A stretch of 48,719 bases of DNA. Source: Vibrio halioticoli NBRC 102217. Its GTDB lineage: Bacteria > Pseudomonadota > Gammaproteobacteria > Enterobacterales > Vibrionaceae. Location: NCBI RefSeq assembly GCF_000496695.1, contig NZ_BAUJ01000040.1:1-48719 (forward strand), in the 5' to 3' direction. The notes under the pieces are model-generated. The model saw only the letters and a list, made by a program, of their open reading frames with translations. It was not told the DNA's origin and did not search any database. This document shows positions 18,382 through 26,297 of the stretch, one piece after another; positions within the stretch are counted from its first letter, which is position 1; every line of letters starts with the position of its first letter. A program made the translations under genes and the position numbers.

Positions 18382-20985
18382 TTACTTTAGTGCGGCTTCT
18401 ACTTTTTCAAATAGATCTTTCGCTAGATCTGGCGTGTCACGCAAAATCTCTAGCTCTTTACGCATCATTGCTTTACGAGTGTCATCGTAACGAGCAAATT
18501 TAAGTAAAGGGTCAATCAAGCGTGACGCCACTTGCGGGTTACTGCTGTTGAGTTTTTGCAGCATCTCACCGGCAAAACGATAGCCACTGCCATCAATAGC
18601 GTGCAAGCCATATGGGTTGGCGAAGAATGCGCCAATCAAGTTACGTACACGGTTAGGGTTTTGCATGCTAAAGGCGCTGTGGTTCATCGACGCTTTAACA
18701 CCGGCTAGCGCATCAAGACTCGGCTTAGTCCCTTGCAACATAAACCATTTATCCATCACTAAACCGTCATGTGCCCAACGTTCGCTGTACGCATCCATTA
18801 ACGTTTCACGACAAGTAAGATCACTTTGGTTTGCTGCAGACAGTGCGCCCATAGTGTCGGTCATGTTATCGCTAGCTTCAAACTGTGCTTTGGCTAACTC
18901 TTGATGTGCTGGGAGATACGACAAGTAGCTCAAGCAAGTATTGCGCAATGAACGCTTAGCAATGCTTGGATGTGAAATGTCATAGCTTTCGCTGCTAAAG
19001 GATTGGTAAGTGTTCAACAGTTCACTTTCAAGGCCTGTTGCCAATGCCAGTTTCAACTCAGTTAATGCTTTTGAAATTGCATCAACATCAATCACATCAA
19101 ACCAACCGCTAACTTCGCTATGAGGTGGTAGAGTTAATGCTTCAGCAACAAAAGCGCTATCAAGGCTGGTATCTGTAAGTAATGCTCTAAACGAGTTAAG
19201 CACTTCAGCAGACAACTTAATTTCAGTGCCATTGGTAATTGCTTCTTTAATATACTGTGACATTAAGGTTTGGCCTGCATCCCAGCGAGAAACTTCGTTG
19301 GTTGCACACTTCATTAGCAAGACTAATTGCTGCTCAGTATATTGATACTCAAGTTTCACAGGAGCGGTAAATTCACGTAACAACGATGGTGTTGGCGCTT
19401 CGTCGACTTGTTCAAACACAAAACGTTGTGAGTCTTTCGTCACATGCAGCAATGTTGAATGTTCTTTGCCGCCAATGATAGGTGTGATAACGCTACCATC
19501 ATTACGGTACAGTTCTACATCAAACGGAATGTGCAGAGCTTGTTTCTCTTGCTGAGTGGCGGTTGGCGCCGTGTGCTGAGCAATGTCTAATGTGTAAGTT
19601 TTAGCTTGCGCATCATACGAATCAGTCACAGTTACTGTTGGCGTGCCTGATTGGCTGTACCACAATTTGAATTGGCTTAAGTCAACGCCAGATGCATCTT
19701 GCATTGCCGCCACAAAGTCATCACAAGTTGCAGCTGTGCCATCATGGCGTTCAAAGTACAATTTAATGCCCGCTTGGAACGCTTGCTCGCCTAGAAGTGT
19801 GTGAATCATGCGAATCACTTCACTGCCTTTTTCATACACAGTCAAAGTGTAGAAGTTGTTCATCTCAATCACTTTTTCAGGGCGAATAGGATGCGACATT
19901 GGGCTTGCATCTTCAGCAAACTGTGGACCACGAATAATGCGTACATTGTTAATACGGTTTACAGAGCGAGAACCGAGATCACTTGAAAATTCTTGATCTC
20001 TAAATACAGTTAGACCTTCTTTAAGGCTAAGCTGGAACCAATCGCGACAAGTGACGCGGTTACCCGTCCAGTTATGGAAGTATTCGTGACCAATCACAGC
20101 TTCAATGCCAAGGTAATCCTTGTCAGTGGCAGTAGATTGATCCGCAAGTACGAATTTAGAGTTAAAGACGTTAAGGCCTTTGTTTTCCATTGCGCCCATG
20201 TTGAAGAAATCAACCGCTACAATCATGTAGATATCAAGATCGTATTCAAGGCCAAAGCGCTCTTCGTCCCATTTCATTGAGTTTTTAAGGCTGAGCATTG
20301 CATGATGTGCACGTTCGACGTTGCCTTTATCCACAAAAATCTCAAGGGCTACTTCACGACCAGAACACGTGGTAAAGGTATCCGTTAGTTGATCGAAGTC
20401 ACCGGCAACCAATGCAAACAAGTAGCTTGGTTTTGGATGCGGGTCTTGCCATTTAACCCAGTGACGACCATTTTCAAGATCGCCCTGCGCCACTTTGTTA
20501 CCGTTACTGAGTAAGAAAGGAAACTCTTGTTTGTCAGCTTCAATCGTTGTGGTGTATTTAGCCAGAACGTCAGGTCTATCTAAGAAGTAAGTAATACGTC
20601 TAAAGCCTTCTGCCTCACACTGAGTACAAAATGCGCCGTCAGACAAGTACAAACCTTCCAGTGCAGTATTCGCTGAAGGATCCACTTGTGTGGTAATTGT
20701 CAGTTCAAAGGATTGTGGCAGGTTTGAAATAGTCAAACCTTCATCAGTACGTACATAGTCAGACCAAGCATTGCCATCGACTAATACCGCTTGTAATGAA
20801 AGTTGCTCGCCGACTAATGCAAGTTCAGTTGCACCTTGGTTGGCAGTCACTTGCGAGGTTGCTGTCACCAAAGTTTCGGTGTTGTGCAATTTAAACAGCA
20901 AGTCAAGCGTGCTGATAGTATGAGAAGGCGCTGTGTAATCTTTACGATATTTGGCTACAGGCTGAGCAGAAGCTGTATCTTGCAT
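18382..20985 (-). CDS. pepN: aminopeptidase N
   Basis: The main broad-specificity aminopeptidase (M1 family) of the cytoplasm, removing N-terminal residues from peptides. The protein has 867 residues (E. coli 870). The substrate-binding GAMEN motif is at about residues 264-268. The zinc site HEYFH is at 300-304, with the third ligand Glu323 in LKEGLT, giving the HExxH-18-E spacing. I chose ATG 20985 (MQDTASAQPVAKYRKDY) because homologues begin near it and AAGGAAG lies just upstream. The frame is open further upstream to 21084 but without family similarity. Upstream lies the decayed mobile patch. Confidence 0.97.
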   Translation of the reverse strand: MQDTASAQPVAKYRKDYTAPSHTISTLDLLFKLHNTETLVTATSQVTANQGATELALVGEQLSLQAVLVDGNAWSDYVRTDEGLTISNLPQSFELTITTQVDPSANTALEGLYLSDGAFCTQCEAEGFRRITYFLDRPDVLAKYTTTIEADKQEFPFLLSNGNKVAQGDLENGRHWVKWQDPHPKPSYLFALVAGDFDQLTDTFTTCSGREVALEIFVDKGNVERAHHAMLSLKNSMKWDEERFGLEYDLDIYMIVAVDFFNMGAMENKGLNVFNSKFVLADQSTATDKDYLGIEAVIGHEYFHNWTGNRVTCRDWFQLSLKEGLTVFRDQEFSSDLGSRSVNRINNVRIIRGPQFAEDASPMSHPIRPEKVIEMNNFYTLTVYEKGSEVIRMIHTLLGEQAFQAGIKLYFERHDGTAATCDDFVAAMQDASGVDLSQFKLWYSQSGTPTVTVTDSYDAQAKTYTLDIAQHTAPTATQQEKQALHIPFDVELYRNDGSVITPIIGGKEHSTLLHVTKDSQRFVFEQVDEAPTPSLLREFTAPVKLEYQYTEQQLVLLMKCATNEVSRWDAGQTLMSQYIKEAITNGTEIKLSAEVLNSFRALLTDTSLDSAFVAEALTLPPHSEVSGWFDVIDVDAISKALTELKLALATGLESELLNTYQSFSSESYDISHPSIAKRSLRNTCLSYLSYLPAHQELAKAQFEASDNMTDTMGALSAANQSDLTCRETLMDAYSERWAHDGLVMDKWFMLQGTKPSLDALAGVKASMNHSAFSMQNPNRVRNLIGAFFANPYGLHAIDGSGYRFAGEMLQKLNSSNPQVASRLIDPLLKFARYDDTRKAMMRKELEILRDTPDLAKDLFEKVEAALK

Positions 20986-21228
20986 TCGTACTTCCTTTGA
21001 ATTGGGGGTTCTTAATAGCTTAGATTCTATTTTTATCAGCACAATTACAAGTATTCTGATGCGGTATTCACAAATCTCTGACACAAAGATTTACATTTGA
21101 TGTATTTATCTTCGATCTTTAGCCGAAATTACGCTAATTTGCGGTTAAAAAACCATTAACCACACTGTTAACAATGACATTAAAAAGGCACCGAGCGGCA
21201 AACCATTGTGTTTTCCTGTTGCTTTAAC

Positions 21229-21540
21229 CTAGCAAACGTAACTCAAACGCCTTAATGTATAGTCACGAACTTCAGACACATTGAGGCGTTTTTCTGGGAC
21301 AAAAATTTGTTCTATCACGTACTCTTCGGCACAAAAATCCAGCACGTTATTGGGCAATTCTGTGTTAGTGAATCAGCTAATTTACGGATTACTTCGAGTA
21401 AGGCAAACCGTGCCATAGTCGATTGTTATATGCGAACTCAACTCAAGCACTTTACTCGCCTAATCATTTAAATTACTAAACTGCTCTACTTGTATTTGGT
21501 CGTACTGCATTAATGTCGACCAAATTGTTACCCCAGTATA
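21229..21540 (-). pseudogene. decayed coding remnant, family unknown
   Basis: On the minus strand, coherent protein-like sequence runs through at least two frame changes and ends at a TAG at 21229. Legible pieces are GVTIWSTLMQYDQIQVEQF, ARFALLEVIRKLADSLT and NNVLDFCAEEYVIEQIFVPE. I do not recognise the family. The part nearest pepN contains a 14-bp imperfect inverted repeat (21245-21258 and 21278-21291). Confidence 0.35.
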
Positions 21541-21551
21541 TATAACGGTCT

Positions 21552-21593
21552 ATTGGCGTTGAAGCGTGTGGTGGTGCACATTATTGGGCAAGA
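21552..21593 (+). pseudogene. scrap of an IS110-family transposase
   Basis: Fourteen codons read IGVEACGGAHYWAR, a conserved stretch of IS110-family transposases (the VEACGGAHxWAR motif). Stops lie close by on both sides, so only this scrap is left. Confidence 0.45.
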
Positions 21594-21602
21594 ACAGGGT
21601 TA

Positions 21603-21700
21603 TATCAACGTCCAATTAACGGGCTAAAACGATTAGCATAAAATTTTGCTTCAAAGCAATAATGCCGAGCGTTTTAGTCCCTGTTTAATTGTTGTTATGC
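21603..21700 (-). repeat. integron attC-like recombination site
   Basis: On the minus strand the site begins GCATAAC (plus-strand GTTATGC at 21694-21700) and ends GTTGATA (plus-strand TATCAAC at 21603-21609). The arms form a long imperfect inverted repeat around CTAAAACG/CGTTTTAG. Size (98 bases) and core sequences fit a Vibrio cassette attC site oriented on the minus strand. Confidence 0.6.
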
Positions 21701-21865
21701 CTTGGTTTCATGCACCGGTGGCGGCGGTATCATTCGTTGCTGGCTTGTAAAGTGCACTTCTTTCAAATGCTGACACAAACCATCAAAATCTGGGAACAAA
21801 GTCATGTCATTTATTCCCATAGAATTAAGCTCTCGCATTACCATCGTTCGCTCACTAGGCGGCAT
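21695..21865 (-). pseudogene. C-terminal remnant of an FRG-domain protein
   Basis: An open stretch reads PPSERTMVMRELNSMGINDM then TLFPDFDGLCQHLKEVHF. This is the typical C-terminal end of FRG-domain proteins (LxxxGI...LFPDLDGLxxxL), which are frequent integron-cassette passengers. Its TAA stop overlaps the first core bases of the attC site, as in many compact cassettes. The N-terminal part is missing where the IS4-type fragment abuts. Confidence 0.5.
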
Positions 21866-22370
21866 GTCATAACGCCGTCAACGGCAAGCAAATTTAATCC
21901 TCATCATTTTTCAAAGCTAGAAGTTTTGTAGCTTTGAGCTGCCATCGTCTTAAAGACTTGTTTAACCCTTCTTCGCCAAGCCGCTGCCTTGCTTGAACGA
22001 CAGCACTTAGAGCAACAAAGCGCTGTTTGTTTGGTAGGACAATATCGAGTTGGTTAGCTATGTCCCATACTGATTGCTGACGAAAAAGGCTCATACCAAC
22101 AACAGACCAAAGCACGGCCTCCAGAGGTAACCGTCGTCTTCGAACCGTTGCTACACCTGCTTTCTCAAAGCCTTGCTGAATAAGCTCTTGACTAAGAATA
22201 TCAGAGTATCTGTCAAACTGATGGAAGGTATTACATGACTTAAAGGTAGTGGCTAGTTGGCATTCTAGAGACATAAAAAAATTCGATATTAGTTTCCTAA
22301 TATTGGATTTTGAAGCAATTTAAGGATCGCTCAAATGATCTGAAAAATTTCTTACCTGATCGGCATTACT
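21866..22370 (-). mobile_element. remnant of an IS4-type insertion sequence
   Basis: This covers the transposase fragment (21894-22274), further transposase-like sense in another frame (LLAVDGV, about 21866-21893) and a non-coding end to about 22370. There the minus strand begins with TAATGCCGATCAG, which resembles IS4-group terminal repeats. The 3' two-thirds of the element are missing. The upper boundary cuts an attC-like site. Confidence 0.55.
21894..22274 (-). pseudogene. IS4-type transposase, N-terminal fragment
   Basis: A 126-residue frame begins MSLECQLATTFKSC and contains RRRRLPLEAVLWSVVGMSLF and then AVVQARQRLGEEGL. These are hallmarks of the N-terminal domain of IS4-group transposases. 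The sequence then leaves the family pattern and stops. Just beyond the stop, LLAVDGV of the same family appears in another frame, showing a deletion or frameshift. The DDE catalytic residues are not complete, so the element is inactive. Confidence 0.7.
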
Positions 22371-22459
22371 CACTAAGAGGCAAATAATAGTTGGTTAAAA
22401 TAAGCAACACAGGAGCAAAAACCCACTGTTAATTGTCCTGCTTTAGTGACTTGTTATGT
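22371..22459 (-). repeat. truncated attC-like site cut by the insertion sequence
   Basis: On the minus strand, ACATAAC (plus-strand GTTATGT at 22453-22459) opens an attC-like arm with TCACTAA. The complementary TTAGTGA follows about 70 bases later, directly next to the IS4-type end. The final core GTTRRRY is missing, as if the element had inserted a few bases before the end of the site. Confidence 0.45.
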
Positions 22460-22468
22460 TTCGCCGTT

Positions 22469-22474
22469 TATACT
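22469..22474 (+). promoter_or_regulatory. possible -10 of the toxin-antitoxin operon
   Basis: TATACT lies 40 bases before the antitoxin ATG. A poor -35 match (GTGACT, 22446-22451) is 17 bases upstream. Confidence 0.35.
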
Positions 22475-22513
22475 AGCCCTAACTAAAGACCACTTAAACG
22501 TACTGAGTAAAGC

Positions 22514-22762
22514 ATGACAACGAGAATATTAACTGAAGCAGCTGCAAGTATTAGCGAGCTTAAAGCAAACCCTATGAAAGTCGCATTGAGTGCTCACGGA
22601 GAAGCCATTGCGGTTTTAAATAGAAATGAACCTGCATTTTATTGCGTACCAGCAGAGACTTATGAGTTTTTAATGGATCATATTGAAGATTTAGAGCTAC
22701 TTTCCATTGTTGAACAACGTAAAAATGAAGCTAGTGTAAAGGTTAGTTTAAATGACCTATGA
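22514..22762 (+). CDS. antitoxin, Phd/YefM (StbD-like) family
   Basis: An 82-residue protein with the N-terminal Phd/YefM DNA-binding fold. ILTEAAASISELKANPMKVA is followed by a short beta pattern with EAIAVLNRNEPAFYCVPAETYE. The acidic C-terminus (HIEDLELLSIVEQRKNE) would wrap the toxin. Proteins of this family autorepress their own operon. Its stop overlaps the toxin start by 11 bases, a standard arrangement. It is preceded by a TATACT -10-like sequence. Confidence 0.85.
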   Translation: MTTRILTEAAASISELKANPMKVALSAHGEAIAVLNRNEPAFYCVPAETYEFLMDHIEDLELLSIVEQRKNEASVKVSLNDL

Positions 22763-23039
22763 GTTAGAGTTTAAAAAGTCAGCACTTAAAGAATGGAAAA
22801 AGTTAGGTGCGACGATTCAATCACAGTTTAAAAAAAAGTTAACCGATATTTTAATTAATCCACATATCGAAAGCGCCAAGTTATCTGGCAGTAACGAATT
22901 ATATAAAATTAAGCTTAGACAAGCAGGTTATCGGTTAGTTTATGAAGTAAATGATTCTGTAGTTACGGTTACCGTAATTTCTGTGGGAAAACGTGACAAA
23001 GGAAAAGTATACAAGGCTGCAATGGATCGCATCAACTAG
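22752..23039 (+). CDS. toxin, RelE/StbE family mRNA interferase
   Basis: A 95-residue basic protein of the RelE/ParE fold: MTYELEFKKSALKEWKKL, KLSGSNELYKIKLRQAGYRL and YEVNDSVVTVTVISVGKR are typical of the RelE/StbE branch. Family members cleave mRNA in the ribosomal A site. Basic residues expected for catalysis (Lys/Arg in IKLRQAGYR and GKRDKGKVY) are present. It is intact and paired with the antitoxin just upstream. It ends four bases before the attC site at 23044-23167. Its orientation is opposite to that attC site. Confidence 0.87.
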   Translation: MTYELEFKKSALKEWKKLGATIQSQFKKKLTDILINPHIESAKLSGSNELYKIKLRQAGYRLVYEVNDSVVTVTVISVGKRDKGKVYKAAMDRIN

Positions 23040-23043
23040 AAAA

Positions 23044-23167
23044 CATCAACGCCCGCTTAAGTTGTAAGTAACGCACCACGAAACATCAATTGGCCACCGT
23101 AAACAAAAACCAACATTCACACCAAAAGTGCCAGGCGTTACGAATCGAATTGAAGCGTTTGTTATGC
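23044..23167 (-). repeat. integron attC site (Vibrio cholerae repeat type)
   Basis: On the minus strand the site runs from GCATAACAAACGCTTCAA to AAGCGGGCGTTGATG and is 124 bases long, the usual VCR size. The TAACAAACGC opening and GCGGGCGTT closing are those of V. cholerae-type repeats, and internal arms such as AACGCCTGGC are also shared. Orientation is minus. Confidence 0.85.
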
Positions 23168-23446
23168 GCTCTTTTCACTATTAAGTACAGGATTAACAAA
23201 CACTTTAGAATACGTATTGTTCCACGGCTGGTCTAGAGTAATTGCCCTAAACGGTTTCGGGGCAGAAATGAGTTTGCCAACACTCCCAGCTTACAAATAA
23301 CAGCTACAAACTTTAAATCTAAGCCCTTTGTAATCGCACCACCAAAGCGCAATGCCTAGACCGAGCAGCACCTTTATATATGCTATTACGCTAGGTTACG
23401 AGTGATGGTGATTCAGAGTAAACGAAAATCAACGGGCTCACTTTAA
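23168..23446 (-). other. cassette-like sequence with coding remnant
   Basis: No intact gene. On the minus strand, about 42 codons read VGKLISAPKPFRAITLDQPW and on to NPVLNSEKSA, then stop with the TAA inside the attC core (GCATAAC). A gene end overlapping attC this way is typical of a cassette. I do not recognise the protein. Confidence 0.4.
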
Positions 23447-24106
23447 TTAACGCACCCTTGCCAGCTCAGCATACATATCTGTACCCGCCCCCGACAACGT
23501 TAAGATGTCATCTTGCAGATTGTAACTGGATTGGGTTTCGCCGTTTTCGTAGAGCAAAACAATATGCTCGTCTTCAATATAATAAATGCCCCGCTTTATC
23601 GACTCTTGACCATCAATACCACTGGATCGTGACATGAACACAAAATCTGGCTGTAAAACAAGATCCAGTTTTTGCACATTACTGGCCAGTAAATCATCAC
23701 CGGATAATGTTTGACTCGACCATACCCCCGCTAATGGCGTTGATAATGCTTTGTAAAACGTAATGCCATTTAAATTGAGACGGTTGTGTGTAGTCGTATA
23801 GGCATAAACTTGTGGCGTTGGTGTATCTAAACCCAAAATAATGCTGTCATTACTGGCGTTATACGTGCCTTGCCAATGCTCTACTGAATAATCTCGCTTT
23901 TGAATATCAATAGAAAACGAATAATTAGAGCTTAAACGCAAACGAATCGCCAAAAAGTCTTCTTGGTTAGAATCGGGTTCAGTATTAGAGATATACCACT
24001 CACCAAGGATAAACGGATAATCGAAACTGGCTTCTGGGTTGTTATCAGCACTGACCTTAAACGGCAGCAACAGCATCATGATTAACACCAATAATAATTT
24101 TTTCAT
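23447..24106 (-). CDS. exported protein of unknown function
   Basis: A 219-residue protein with a clear signal peptide (about residues 1-21, MKKLLLVLIMMLLLPFKVSA). The mature part is beta-rich with two similar-looking lobes, each with a GxW near its start (ILGEWYISN and LAGVWSSQ) and GTY or GIYYIEDEHI later. This suggests a duplicated lipocalin-like or small beta-barrel fold; that is inference only. The ATG at 24106 is preceded by GGGG; a TTG four codons upstream is less likely. It lies 169 bases downstream of prc behind a terminator. I do not recognise the family. Confidence 0.7.
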   Translation of the reverse strand: MKKLLLVLIMMLLLPFKVSADNNPEASFDYPFILGEWYISNTEPDSNQEDFLAIRLRLSSNYSFSIDIQKRDYSVEHWQGTYNASNDSIILGLDTPTPQVYAYTTTHNRLNLNGITFYKALSTPLAGVWSSQTLSGDDLLASNVQKLDLVLQPDFVFMSRSSGIDGQESIKRGIYYIEDEHIVLLYENGETQSSYNLQDDILTLSGAGTDMYAELARVR

Positions 24107-24217
24107 CACAATCCCCAACTTGCGTTCACTTAATAAGCTTAGAGCGAGTTAGGAAAATATGCGAAAAATTTGATCTCTCTCACACTGAATTTGTGCATCG
24201 CATAATTCACAGACACA

Positions 24218-24243
24218 AAAAAAGTGGCCTAAAGCCACTTTTT
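24218..24243 (-). terminator. prc terminator
   Basis: Stem AAAGTGGC/GCCACTTT with a short loop. T-runs flank it in both directions. It lies just past the prc stop. Confidence 0.85.
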
Positions 24244-24275
24244 AATTTTACGTTGTACTACCCGTTAAACACGAA

Positions 24276-26279
24276 TTAGTTTGCTGTATCCGACAACATA
24301 TCTACCATGACAGCAACTGACTCATCAAGATAAGCATCTGGCGCTTTATAGTCCTTTGGAACATCGTCTAAAGACTTAAAGGCTTTTTCACCAAGGGATT
24401 TCTGGCGAGTGTTGATTCGCTGTAAACGCTCTTGGTCTCGTTTATCCGATTCTTGTTGGCGTGTCTTCAAGTTTAAAGACAGTTCATTAGAATCTTTATC
24501 TTCTTTATAACGAGCGATGTCTTCTTTAATGAAACCAAACTCAATGTCTTTTTGCACACGTTGTTCATGTTGTGCAGTCAACTGCTTAACAAGAGCTGTG
24601 TCGTCAGTCATTGTGTTGTATTTAGCGGGTTCAATACTGTCCCATGGCAATGCATTGTCTTCAACGCTCTCGCCCGTTTCAGCAGGATCAATCGGTGTTG
24701 GATATTGAATATCTGGGATCACACCTTTGTTTTGGGTACTGCCACCGTTAATTCGATAGAATTTCTGGATAGTGTATTGCACATACCCTAACTCATTGTC
24801 GAACAAATCATAAATATGATTTAACGAGCGGTGCTGCTGCACTGTACCTTTACCAAAGGAATTCTCACCCAGAATAATGGCGCGGCCATAATCTTGCATA
24901 GCAGCGGCAAAGATTTCAGAGGCGGATGCACTGTAGCGGTTAATCAGTACCGTCATCGGCCCGTCATAACTGATCAGATTATCATTATCAGAATTCACAT
25001 TAATGCGGCCATAGCTGTCACGAACTTGCACCACAGGGCCACTAGTAATAAACAGGCCAGATAACGCAGTTGCTTCGGTTAACGCACCGCCGCCGTTGTT
25101 ACGCAGATCAACAATGATGCCATCAACGTTTTTGGCTTTGAGTTCCGTAATCAGTTTATCGGTATCTTTAGATAAACCAACATAGAAGCTAGGTACTTCA
25201 AGTACACCAAACTTTTTGCCGTCTTTTTCAATCACTTCAGATTTAACTGCGCGATCTTCCAAGCGAACTTTGTCACGAACAATGGTCACTTCACGGCTTT
25301 TCGCATCTTTACCTTCAGGCAAAATCTGCAAAATGACTTTGGTGCCTTTTGGACCTTTGATCAATTCGACAACGTCATCTAAACGCCAACCGATTACATC
25401 GACAATCTCTTTGCCTTCTTGACCTACGCCAATAATGCGATCGCCATCGTGCAATTCTTTACTTTTTGCAGCAGGTCCACCAGCGACAAGTGAGCGAATA
25501 ACAGTGTAGTCATCGGTCATTTGTAATACAGCGCCAATCCCTTCTAAAGAAAGGTTCATTTCCGCTTGGAATGAGTCTGCGTTGCGAGGTGATAAATAGC
25601 TAGTGTGAGGGTCGACTTGGCGAGCGAAGGCGTTCATATACAGCTGAAAGACATCTTCACTGTGAGATTGAGAGATTCGTTTCATGGCGTTGTTATAACG
25701 CTTAGTCAGTATCTCTTTGATCTCAGGCCATTTTTTATCTGTCAGCGCCAAGTTTAACGCATCGTATTTAACGCGTTTACGCCACAGGTCGTTAATTTCT
25801 TTTTCATCAACAGGCCAAGCTTCTTTGCTGCGGTCTAACTCTATCGATTCATCCACATCAAACTTAATTTCGTGGTCGAGCAAAGAGAGAGCATAGCTAT
25901 AACGTTCAAAGCGTTTACGCATCGCAATATTATAAAGCTCAAAAGCAATAGTGTTATCACCGGCAACGAGAGCTTCATCAAGTTGGGTACGTTCAGTTTT
26001 GAAACCGTCGACTTCTGATTGAGTAAAGAGGTTACGACTAAAATCTAGCATGTTGAGATATCGATCAAATATCTCCGCTGAAAATTGGTCATCAAGCTTA
26101 AATTGCTTGTAGTGAGAACGAGTAAAACGAGAAGTAACTCGTTTTGCAGCCGTTTGGTGTTGAAGCTCAGGGGTGAGAACCGGTAAATCTTTTACCGACA
26201 GTTTAGCTTCAACAGCCTGTGCAGACGCAGCTAGCATAACGCTAGCTGCAATCAGCGTAATCTTTGAACGCATTTTCAT
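24276..26279 (-). CDS. prc: periplasmic tail-specific protease Prc (Tsp)
   Basis: Prc trims the C-terminus of FtsI, degrades ssrA-tagged periplasmic proteins and, with NlpI in E. coli, the peptidase MepS. The protein has 667 residues. A signal peptide covers about residues 1-25. The PDZ domain is near 240-330, with GIGAVLQMTDDY at its start. The S41 peptidase core has Ser452 in YSASASEIF, Asp463 in AMQDYG and Lys477 in SFGKGT. By my count these fall at the same numbers as the catalytic residues of E. coli Prc. It follows proQ by 18 bases and is probably cotranscribed with it, as in E. coli. Confidence 0.97.
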   Translation of the reverse strand: MKMRSKITLIAASVMLAASAQAVEAKLSVKDLPVLTPELQHQTAAKRVTSRFTRSHYKQFKLDDQFSAEIFDRYLNMLDFSRNLFTQSEVDGFKTERTQLDEALVAGDNTIAFELYNIAMRKRFERYSYALSLLDHEIKFDVDESIELDRSKEAWPVDEKEINDLWRKRVKYDALNLALTDKKWPEIKEILTKRYNNAMKRISQSHSEDVFQLYMNAFARQVDPHTSYLSPRNADSFQAEMNLSLEGIGAVLQMTDDYTVIRSLVAGGPAAKSKELHDGDRIIGVGQEGKEIVDVIGWRLDDVVELIKGPKGTKVILQILPEGKDAKSREVTIVRDKVRLEDRAVKSEVIEKDGKKFGVLEVPSFYVGLSKDTDKLITELKAKNVDGIIVDLRNNGGGALTEATALSGLFITSGPVVQVRDSYGRINVNSDNDNLISYDGPMTVLINRYSASASEIFAAAMQDYGRAIILGENSFGKGTVQQHRSLNHIYDLFDNELGYVQYTIQKFYRINGGSTQNKGVIPDIQYPTPIDPAETGESVEDNALPWDSIEPAKYNTMTDDTALVKQLTAQHEQRVQKDIEFGFIKEDIARYKEDKDSNELSLNLKTRQQESDKRDQERLQRINTRQKSLGEKAFKSLDDVPKDYKAPDAYLDESVAVMVDMLSDTAN

Positions 26280-26297
26280 TCGCAGGATAAGCTCCTT

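Noticed and set aside
20052..20066. matS-like sequence GTGACGCGGTTAC in pepN
   Set aside because: It has two mismatches to the consensus, within what chance would give in this window.
21689..21931. 80-residue plus-strand frame over the FRG and IS4 remnants
   Set aside because: The opposite strand carries recognisable FRG and transposase sequence; this frame has no similarity and starts in the attC core.
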